Positions 1-5,341 of a stretch of 12,675 nt of DNA are shown here, piece by piece. The DNA comes from Phosphoribacter sp964647395 (GTDB lineage: Bacteria > Actinomycetota > Actinomycetes > Actinomycetales > Dermatophilaceae): assembly GCA_964647395.1 (NCBI GenBank), contig CAZYHR010000098.1:1-12675 (forward strand), in the 5' to 3' direction. A model generated the notes under the pieces. That model saw nothing but the letters and a program-made list of their open reading frames with translations. It was not told where the DNA came from and ran no database searches. The translations under genes were made by a program, and so were the position numbers. The stretch's first letter is position 1; each line of letters opens with the position of its first letter.

Positions 1-477
1 GTCGGGGCGCACACCGAGGCCGAGCTCAAGGAGAAGAAGCACCGCATCGAGGACGCGATCTCCGCCACCCGTGCGGCGATCGAGGAGGGCATCGTCCCCG
101 GCGGCGGGTCGGCGCTCATCCACGCCGCGGTGGCCATCGACGGGCTCACCCTCGAGGGCGACGAGGCCACCGGTGCCGCGATCGTCCGCAAGGCGACCGC
201 CGAGCCGCTGCGCTGGATCGCCGAGAACGCCGGCGAGCAGGGCTACGTGGTCACCACCAAGGTGGCCGGCATGGACCGGGGCACCGGCTTCAACGCCGCC
301 ACCGGCGAGTACGGCGACCTGGTCGGCGCGGGCGTCATCGACCCGGTCAAGGTCACCCGGTCGGCGCTGCGCAACGCCGCGTCGATCGCCTCGATGATCC
401 TCACGACGGACACCCTGGTCGTGGAGAAGAAGGAGGAGGAGCCGGCGCCGGCCGGTGGCCACGGCCACGGCCACTGA
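1..477 (+). CDS. groEL: 60 kDa chaperonin GroEL, C-terminal part (5' end outside window)
   Basis: This is the last 158 codons of a GroEL/Hsp60 chaperonin, the ATP-driven folding ring that works with GroES in the cytoplasm. The reading frame is open from base 1, so the start lies upstream. The fragment is the C-terminal equatorial domain: it contains the hallmark ATRAAIEEGIVPGGGSAL (residues about 23-40 of the fragment), the AGEQGYVV-type stretch, GFNAATGEYGDLV, and the DPVKVTRSALRNAASIASMIL helix region with TTDTLVVEK. The tail is EEEPAPAGGHGHGH instead of the Gly-Met repeats of typical housekeeping GroEL. His-rich tails are known from actinobacterial GroEL1 proteins. Its position next to a whiB3-type gene also matches M. 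tuberculosis groEL1. Assignment to GroEL is certain; calling it the GroEL1 paralogue is an inference from tail and context. Confidence 0.97.
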   Translation, partial: VGAHTEAELKEKKHRIEDAISATRAAIEEGIVPGGGSALIHAAVAIDGLTLEGDEATGAAIVRKATAEPLRWIAENAGEQGYVVTTKVAGMDRGTGFNAATGEYGDLVGAGVIDPVKVTRSALRNAASIASMILTTDTLVVEKKEEEPAPAGGHGHGH

Positions 478-504
478 GCGCCCCGGCCCTCGACCCGACA
501 CGCA

Positions 505-534
505 GGCCGCGCACCCCGGTGGGGGTGCGCGGCC
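505..534 (+). terminator. Strong hairpin after groEL, probable (possibly bidirectional) terminator
   Basis: A perfect 13-bp GC-rich stem (505-517 pairing with 522-534) with a four-base loop begins 27 nt after the groEL stop. There is no T-run behind it, as is common for actinobacterial terminators. It lies between the convergent groEL and whiB genes, so it may serve both, though whiB ends about 85 nt away. The structure is seen directly; the function is inferred. Confidence 0.7.
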
Positions 535-618
535 GCTTGCGGTCCGTGGAAGACCTCGCTCCGGGTCGCTGCCGTGGTGTGGCCGGACCGGTGGTTCCGG
601 GTGGTCGGGCGGGTGCGT

Positions 619-909
619 TCAGGCGGGGATCGCCAGGCGTCCGGCGTAAACCGCCTCGCGCTCCTCCTCGGTCAGCCCGCCCCACACGCCGTAGGGCTCG
701 CGCACGCCGAGGGCGTGCCGGCGGCACTGGATGATGACCGGACACGAGCCGCAGACCTCCTTGGCAGCCAGCGCCCGGTCTCGGCGGGCCGTGCCGCGCT
801 CACCCTCGGGGTGGAAGAAGGCGTCGGTGTCCAGCTCGCGGCACGAGCCCTCGATCTGCCAGGTCCATCGGTGCGCCAGTGGCCCTGGCAGCCGGGACGT
901 GTCGGCCAT
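619..909 (-). CDS. WhiB-family [4Fe-4S] transcriptional regulator, WhiB3/WhiD type
   Basis: This is a 96-residue WhiB-like protein, an actinobacterial regulator that carries a redox- and NO-sensitive [4Fe-4S] cluster and usually acts through the primary sigma factor. The four cluster cysteines are present: C23, then C53-x2-C56-x5-C62 in CGSCPVIIQC. They are followed by the invariant turn GVWGG (74-78). The stretches LPGPLAHRWTWQIEGSCREL, FFHPEGERG and HALGVREPYGVWGGLTEEER match the WhiB3/WhiD subgroup rather than WhiB1, WhiB2 or WhiB7. The ATG start is backed by a Shine-Dalgarno AGGGGAG (bases 914-920, complement) at a suitable distance. The gene faces groEL and diverges from sigD, the same neighbourhood as M. 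tuberculosis whiB3. A role in redox or stress response, or in differentiation, is inferred from the subgroup. Confidence 0.95.
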   Translation of the reverse strand: MADTSRLPGPLAHRWTWQIEGSCRELDTDAFFHPEGERGTARRDRALAAKEVCGSCPVIIQCRRHALGVREPYGVWGGLTEEEREAVYAGRLAIPA

Positions 910-981
910 GTGTCTCCCCTGTCAGACAAACGACTGGAGCCGGTGGGCGGACGGCCCACGGCTCGATCTCGACAGGTTCGA

Positions 982-987
982 CGCTAG
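982..987 (-). promoter_or_regulatory. Possible -10 element for the whiB gene
   Basis: On the minus strand the hexamer TAGCGT fits the actinobacterial TANNNT -10 consensus and would place the transcript start about 65 nt before the whiB ATG. I do not see a good -35 at the usual spacing, so this is a weak call. Confidence 0.3.
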
Positions 988-1098
988 GTGAGGGATCCAC
1001 GCGGCTCACCCCGCGAAGCGTCAAGGATCAGTAAAATTCGAGTAAAGAACTGCGCTCGCCGGGCTGTGGACGAGGCGTGAGACGGGCTGTGCGTCGCC

Positions 1099-1128
1099 TT
1101 GTCGAGCCGTCCGGCCGCTGGCTACCAT
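1099..1128 (+). promoter_or_regulatory. Candidate sigD promoter (TTGTCG / TACCAT)
   Basis: TTGTCG at 1099-1104 and TACCAT at 1123-1128 are separated by 18 nt and resemble a primary-sigma promoter. The start point would be near 1135, giving a leader of about 50 nt (ATG 1184) or about 110 nt (GTG 1247). Pattern recognition only. Confidence 0.4.
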
Positions 1129-1246
1129 GATCTGTTGGCGGGGGGGTCGGCCAGGTTTCGATCCCGGGGGGTAGTTCACGCACATGTGGTCATCGTCAGG
1201 TGCGCGCGCCGAAAGCAGCCTCGGCGCCGTAACGCCGGGACGAGGT

Positions 1247-1833
1247 GTGCCGATAGAGCAGGCAGACGGGCAGATCCCACTCCGAGACCTCGTCAGAGCA
1301 GCCCAGCGCGACGATGGTCGGCCTGCGAGGCGCTCCTGGCCAGGGTCCAACAGCTGGCGCTGCGCTACGCGCGGGCCCGTCTCGGGCGCTACGGCGTCGA
1401 GGACACGGCCCAGGACGTCGCGCAGGAGGTGTGCATGGCAGTGCTGACCGCCCTGCCCACCTATGAGGACCGGGGCTACCCGTTCGAGGCGTTCGTCTAT
1501 TCCATCGCCGCGCGCAAGGTGGCCGACGCCCAGCGCGGCATCCTCGGGGGTGCGACGCCGGTCGCCGAGGTGCCGGACAGCGTCGATGAGGCCGCCGCTC
1601 CCGAGGCGGCGGTGCTGCTGCGCGACGACGTCTCCCGGGTGTTCCACCTGATGGCCCGGCTGCCTGAGGCGCAGCGCGAGATCCTCACCCTGCGGGTCGC
1701 CATGGGCTTGTCGACCGCGGAGACGGCCGCGGCCCTCGGCATGACCGAGGGTGCGATCCGGGTCGCCCAGCACCGGGCCCTGACCAAGCTGCGCTCGCTC
1801 GTCGAGCAGGCCGGCATCACCGGGGTGGCCTGA
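1247..1833 (+). CDS. sigD: ECF RNA polymerase sigma factor SigD, interrupted by an apparent 1-base frameshift
   Basis: This is an ECF sigma factor with region 2 (LALRYARARL to YSIAARKVADAQ, with DVAQEVCMAVLTALP) and region 4 helix-turn-helix (LPEAQREILTLRVAMGLS, then TEGAIRVAQHRALTKLR). It closely resembles SigD of M. tuberculosis. The N-terminus sits in another frame: from GTG 1247 one reads PIEQADGQIPLRDLVRAAQ then RDDGR up to base 1321, while the rest (ACEALLARVQQL...) is in the frame of base 1321. Adding one G in the GG at 1320-1321 joins them into RDDGRACEALL and gives about 195 residues, near the 212 of the mycobacterial protein. GTG 1247 has a GGGACGAGG tract before it; ATG 1184 (216 residues) is the alternative. 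The stop overlaps the ATG of the anti-sigma gene (TGATG). This is either a real inactivating deletion or a sequencing error; I favour error because both halves remain intact. Confidence 0.88.
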
Positions 1834-2708
1834 TGCGTGATCGGCTCGAGCCCGACACCCTCGCCGCGGACGACGCCCTGCTCAACGCCGTCGGCCGCCG
1901 CAGCTACCCCGGTGACGAGCTGATCGGAGCGCTGCTGCTCTCATTCGCCCTGGCCGTCGACGCCCCCTCGCCCGGCTCCGGCGCGGTGCGCCGGCGGCGC
2001 ACCCACCTGCAGCGCTTCGCCGTGAGCACGCTGGCGACCGCCACCCTCGTGGCCTCGTCGGTCGGGGTCGCCGCCGCGGTCTCCGACGGGCTGCCCTCGA
2101 TGTCCGACCGCACTGCCGGACCGGCGGTGGTCACCGGCGGCCAGGTCTCCGTGCTCGACCGGGTCGGGGGGCTGCTCACCGCGGCGCACCCGATCGACCG
2201 GGCCGGGCCGGCCGTCTCCGCGCTCCGCGGGCAGCCCATCGGGACGGGCCGGGCCGTGGTGGCCGACCCTGCCGGCCCCCCCGCCCTGCCCGTGCCCCCG
2301 GCCGACTCGGCCGACTCGGCCGACTCGGCCGGCTCGGCCGGCCGGCCCTCCGGGCCGGCCGCGGTGCCGGAGCCCGGGCCGGGAGCGACCGTGCCGCCCG
2401 GCCCGCCGGCCTCGGGCGACCGGGTCCGCAGCGCGCCGGTGGCGGTGCGGCCCACCGCTCCTGGCATCGCGACTCCGGACGCCGGGGGTGGCACCGCTCC
2501 GGGCGCGCCGACCACCGATGGCGGGACCACCACGGGCGGCGGGCCGACCTCCGGCGAGGGCCCGACGGCGCCGGAGGCCCGCACGCCGAGGGCGCCGTCC
2601 CCGCCCACCGTCCTCCCCCACGCGCCGCGACCGCCCGGTGCCGGCACCGCCCCCGGCGGCGAGGCCACGAGCACCGGCGAAGCCACCCGCCCCACCGGCC
2701 AGCAGTGA
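1833..2708 (+). CDS. rsdA: Membrane-anchored anti-sigma-D factor, RsdA-like
   Basis: This 291-residue protein is coupled to sigD (start codon overlaps the sigD stop). It has the RsdA layout: a short cytoplasmic N-terminus with LAADDALLNAVG and DELIGALLLSFALAVDAP, which corresponds to the sigma-binding part of mycobacterial RsdA. A basic RRRR cluster follows (53-56), then one hydrophobic segment at about 62-83 (AVSTLATATLVASSVGVAAA), and a long outside tail of about 200 residues rich in Pro, Gly, Thr and Ala, probably disordered. The expected role is to hold SigD inactive at the membrane until regulated proteolysis. Overall sequence similarity is low, and the call rests on position plus architecture. 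The tail includes a 9-bp tandem repeat encoding ADS units. Composition is typical of fast-evolving anti-sigma tails. Confidence 0.82.
   Translation: MRDRLEPDTLAADDALLNAVGRRSYPGDELIGALLLSFALAVDAPSPGSGAVRRRRTHLQRFAVSTLATATLVASSVGVAAAVSDGLPSMSDRTAGPAVVTGGQVSVLDRVGGLLTAAHPIDRAGPAVSALRGQPIGTGRAVVADPAGPPALPVPPADSADSADSAGSAGRPSGPAAVPEPGPGATVPPGPPASGDRVRSAPVAVRPTAPGIATPDAGGGTAPGAPTTDGGTTTGGGPTSGEGPTAPEARTPRAPSPPTVLPHAPRPPGAGTAPGGEATSTGEATRPTGQQ
2301..2336 (+). repeat. 9-bp tandem repeat within rsdA (four units, ADS/AGS)
   Basis: Three exact copies of GCCGACTCG (2301-2327) are followed by one variant GCCGGCTCG (2328-2336), encoding ADS-ADS-ADS-AGS in the low-complexity tail. The unit is a multiple of three, so copy-number change would keep the frame. 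Confidence 0.9.
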
Positions 2709-2718
2709 CCGCCGCCCG

Positions 2719-2731
2719 TAGACTTGGGCGA
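2719..2731 (+). promoter_or_regulatory. Leaderless-type -10 element of guaB
   Basis: TAGACT (2719-2724) fits TANNNT and ends exactly 6 nt before the guaB ATG at 2731, so the transcript would begin at the A of the start codon. There is no Shine-Dalgarno between the rsdA stop and this ATG, which supports a leaderless mRNA. No clear -35 is visible. Confidence 0.6.
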
Positions 2732-4178
2732 TGACGACCGACCCGGTGCACGACACCGACGACGCGGCCTCCTTCGCCCCACTCGGGCTGACCTACGACG
2801 ACGTCCTGCTGCTGCCGGGCGAGACCGATGTCGTGCCCAGCGAGGTCGACACCACCTCGCGGCTGACCCGGGAGATCTCGCTGCGCATCCCGCTGCTGTC
2901 CTCGGCCATGGACACCGTCACCGAGTCGCGCATGGCGATCGCCATGGCCCGCCAGGGCGGTCTCGGGGTGCTGCACCGCAACCTGTCGATCGCCGATCAG
3001 GCCTATCAGGTCGACGTCGTCAAGCGCACCCAGACCGGCATGATCAGCAACCCGATCACCATCGGCCCGGACGCCACCCTCGAGAACCTCGATGCGGTGT
3101 GCGGGCAGTACCGCGTCTCCGGCCTGCCGGTCGTCGACCCCGGCAACCTCCTGCTCGGCATCATCACCAACCGCGACCTGCGATTCACCCCGATCGCCGA
3201 GTGGGCGACCACCCGGGTCCGCGACGTCATGACCCCGATGCCGCTGATCACCGCGCCCGAGGGCATCTCCCGCGCGGACGCCACGCTGCTGCTGCGCCAG
3301 CACAAGCGCGAGCGGCTGCCCCTGGTCGACGGCGAGGGGCGGCTGGCCGGACTGATCACGGTCAAGGACTTCGTCAAGAGCGAGCAGTTCCCGTTGGCCT
3401 CCAAGGACGGTCAGGGCCGGCTCATGGTCGGCGCGGCGATCGGCTACCTCGAGGAGGCCTGGTCCCGCGCGGGTCAGCTCGTCGAGGCCGGCGTCGACGT
3501 GCTCGTCGTCGACACCGCCCACGGGCACGCGCGACTGCTGCTGGAGATGNNNNNNNNNNCTCCGGCTCCGACGACGTCGAGGTCGGGGTAGGCACCGGCG
3601 CGATCTGCACCACGCGCATCGCCGCGGGGGTAGGTGCCCCGCAGATCACCGCGATCCACGAGGCGGCACGCGCGACCGGGCCGGCCGGCATACCGGTCAT
3701 CGCCGACGGGGGGCTGCAGTACTCCGGGGACATCGCCAAGGCCCTGGTCGCCGGCGCGAGCACCGTCATGGTCGGCTCGCTGCTGGCCGGCTGCGAGGAG
3801 AGCCCCGGGGAGCTGATCTTCGTCAACGGCAAGCAGTACAAGTCCTATCGCGGGATGGGCTCGCTGGGCGCGATGTCCGGCCGCGGCAAGAAGTCCTACT
3901 CCAAGGACCGGTACTTCCAGGCCGACGTGATCAGCGACGACAAGATCATCCCCGAGGGGATCGAGGGCCAGGTGCTCTATCGGGGCCCGGTGTCCTCGGT
4001 GGTGCACCAGTTGGTCGGCGGGCTGCACCAGTCGATGTTCTACGTCGGCTCCAGTACCGTCCCCGAGCTGCACGAGCGGGGGCGGTTCGTGCGCATCACC
4101 GCCGCCGGGCTCAAGGAGAGCCACCCGCACGACGTGCAGATGACCGTCGAGGCGCCCAACTACGCAGCTCGGGCCTGA
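2731..4178 (+). CDS. guaB: IMP dehydrogenase GuaB (GuaB2 type), interrupted by an assembly gap
   Basis: Inosine-5'-monophosphate dehydrogenase oxidises IMP to XMP with NAD+, the committed step of GMP synthesis. The 273 codons before the gap hold the barrel start (LTYDDVLLLPGETDVVPSEV, SSAMDTVTESRMAIAMARQG), two CBS modules (about 103-152 and 165-215), and AGVDVLVVDTAHGHARLL. After the gap, 205 codons carry the catalytic cysteine (codon 3606-3608 in GVGTGAICTTR), IADGGLQYSGDIAKAL, the flap RGMGSLGAMSGRGKKSYSKD with the following RYF (Arg-Tyr pair), and GLKESHPHDVQMTVEAPNY. The two parts are in different frames because 10 Ns (3550-3559) stand in for missing sequence. Comparison with the mycobacterial protein suggests about 30 codons are lost, including the GGNVAT motif. 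The full protein would be about 508 residues. Proline before the Gly of the Cys loop (usual GPGSIC) is Thr here. Confidence 0.97.
3550..3559. other. Assembly gap (10 N) inside guaB
   Basis: Ten undetermined bases. Frame logic requires the true missing length to be 2 modulo 3, which 10 is not, and protein alignment from memory suggests about 89 bases. The N count is therefore a placeholder, not a measured length. Confidence 0.95.
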
Positions 4179-4201
4179 CGGCCGAGCTGCCGGCTCGGGC
4201 C
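4164..4201 (+). other. Overlapping alternative hairpins at the guaB/guaB3 junction
   Basis: Arm A (4164-4175) pairs with arm B (4180-4190) as a 9-bp plus 2-bp stem with one bulged G; its loop is the guaB stop codon TGA plus C. Arm B can instead pair with arm C (about 4194-4201, one bulge). A and C are near-copies. This could be a terminator of guaB, an attenuator-like switch, or chance in GC-rich DNA. It ends just before the guaB3 promoter. Confidence 0.4.
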
Positions 4202-4207
4202 GACCGA

Positions 4208-4220
4208 TAGCCTGGCGCGG
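4208..4220 (+). promoter_or_regulatory. Leaderless-type -10 element of guaB3
   Basis: TAGCCT (4208-4213) fits TANNNT and lies exactly 6 nt before the GTG start at 4220, the same geometry as guaB. No Shine-Dalgarno precedes the GTG. This supports an independent, leaderless transcript for guaB3 and the genes coupled to it. Confidence 0.6.
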
Positions 4221-5341
4221 TGACCGAGATCGAGATCGGCCGCGGCAAGCGCGGCCGCCGGGCCTACTCCTTCGACGACATCGCCGTCGTGCCGTCGCGC
4301 CGGACCCGCGACCCGCAGGACGTGTCGGTGTCCTGGCAGATCGACGCCTACCACTTCGAGATCCCGGTCCTCGGCGCCCCGATGGACTCGGTCATGTCCC
4401 CGGCCTCGGCGGTCGCCCTGGGCCGGCTCGGCGGTCTCGGCGTCCTGGACCTCGAAGGTGTCTGGACGCGGTATGACGACCCCGAGCCGATCCTCGAGGA
4501 GATCGCGGCGATCGACCCGGCCAAGGCGACCCGGCGCATGCAGCAGATCTACTCCGAGCCGATCCGTCCCGAGCTCATCGCCGAGCGGCTGCGCGAGCTG
4601 CGCACCGCCGGGGTGACGGTGGCGGGGGCGTTGTCCCCCAAGCACACCCAGACCCACTGGCGCACCGTCGTCGACGCGGGCGTCGACCTGTTCGTCATCC
4701 GCGGCACCACCGTCTCGGCCGAGCACGTCGGCAGCCGGGCCGAGCCGCTCAACCTCAAGCGCTTCATCTACGAGCTCGACGTGCCGGTCGTCGTCGGCGG
4801 TGCGGCGACCTACACGGCGGCCCTGCACCTCATGCGCACCGGTGCCGCGGGGGTGCTGGTCGGCTTCGGCGGCGGCGCGGCGCACACCACCCGGCGCACC
4901 CTCGGCATCCACGCGCCGATGGCCAGCGCCATCGCCGACGTCGCCGCCGCCCGGCGCGACTACCTCGACGAGTCCGGCGGCCGCTACGTCCATGTCATCG
5001 CCGACGGCGGGGTGGGCACCTCGGGCGACATCGTCAAGGCGATCGCCTGCGGCTCCGACGCGGTGATGCTCGGGGCGGCCCTGGCCCGGGCCAAGGACGC
5101 GCCCGGCGCGGGTCACCACTGGGGTGCCGAGGCCCGGCATGCCTCGTTGCCGCGCGGTGAGCGGGTCGAGGTCGGCGTCCGCGGCACGCTCGAGGAGATC
5201 CTGTTCGGACCGGGCCGCTCCGCCGACGGCACGACGAACATCATCGGGGCCCTGCGCCGCGCCATGGCGACCACGGGCTACTCCGACGTCAAGGAGTTCC
5301 AGCGGGTCGAGGTGGTCGTCGCACCGACCGCCCACTCCTGA
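4220..5341 (+). CDS. guaB3: GuaB3 family IMP dehydrogenase-related protein
   Basis: This 373-residue protein belongs to the GuaB3 branch of the IMPDH/GMP reductase fold, close in length to M. tuberculosis GuaB3. It has the barrel without CBS domains: RRAYSFDDIAVVPSRRTRDP (13-32), PVLGAPMDSVMSP (49-61), GLGVLDLEG (72-80), then VGFGGGAAHTTRRTLGI (214-230) and the phosphate-binding IADGGVGTSGDIVKA (260-274). The position equivalent to the catalytic cysteine of IMPDH (ICTTR) reads AHTTR, with His222, so standard IMPDH chemistry via a thioimidate intermediate is not expected. The true reaction in actinobacteria is unsettled to my knowledge. The GTG start follows a TANNNT element by 6 nt (leaderless). 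The stop overlaps the next gene's ATG (TGATG), making guaB3 the head of a likely guaB3-gabD2-choD operon. Confidence 0.95.
   Translation: MTEIEIGRGKRGRRAYSFDDIAVVPSRRTRDPQDVSVSWQIDAYHFEIPVLGAPMDSVMSPASAVALGRLGGLGVLDLEGVWTRYDDPEPILEEIAAIDPAKATRRMQQIYSEPIRPELIAERLRELRTAGVTVAGALSPKHTQTHWRTVVDAGVDLFVIRGTTVSAEHVGSRAEPLNLKRFIYELDVPVVVGGAATYTAALHLMRTGAAGVLVGFGGGAAHTTRRTLGIHAPMASAIADVAAARRDYLDESGGRYVHVIADGGVGTSGDIVKAIACGSDAVMLGAALARAKDAPGAGHHWGAEARHASLPRGERVEVGVRGTLEEILFGPGRSADGTTNIIGALRRAMATTGYSDVKEFQRVEVVVAPTAHS

Larger units (their letters stand above)
910..1246. other. 337-base divergent intergenic region between whiB and sigD
   Basis: I see no credible gene here. Open frames crossing it in all directions have arginine/proline-rich shadow composition. 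It contains the whiB Shine-Dalgarno at 914-920, candidate promoters for both genes (listed separately), and an unusually AT-rich patch at about 1028-1050. That patch carries the direct repeat AGTAAA at 1030-1035 and 1041-1046, spaced 11 bp. A frame-2 extension from an ATG at 1184 could be the beginning of sigD, but its third-codon positions are much less GC-rich than real genes here. Confidence 0.6.

Noticed and set aside
1229..1254. GTAACG-N16-CGAT, resembling the SigD promoter consensus as I recall it (autoregulation)
   Set aside because: The predicted transcript start would fall after the best sigD start codon at 1247, and no later start exists before the frameshift point, so it is probably coincidental.
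1099..1320. Upstream extension of sigD in its own downstream frame
   Set aside because: The encoded stretch is Arg/Pro-rich and unlike any sigma factor, whereas the adjacent frame gives a proper SigD N-terminus.
2724..3549. Frame-3 reading of guaB upstream of the gap, fused to the true C-terminus
   Set aside because: It is an artefact of the 10-N placeholder. The real N-terminal part is in the frame of ATG 2731; the frame-3 portion before the gap is Arg/Pro-rich noise.
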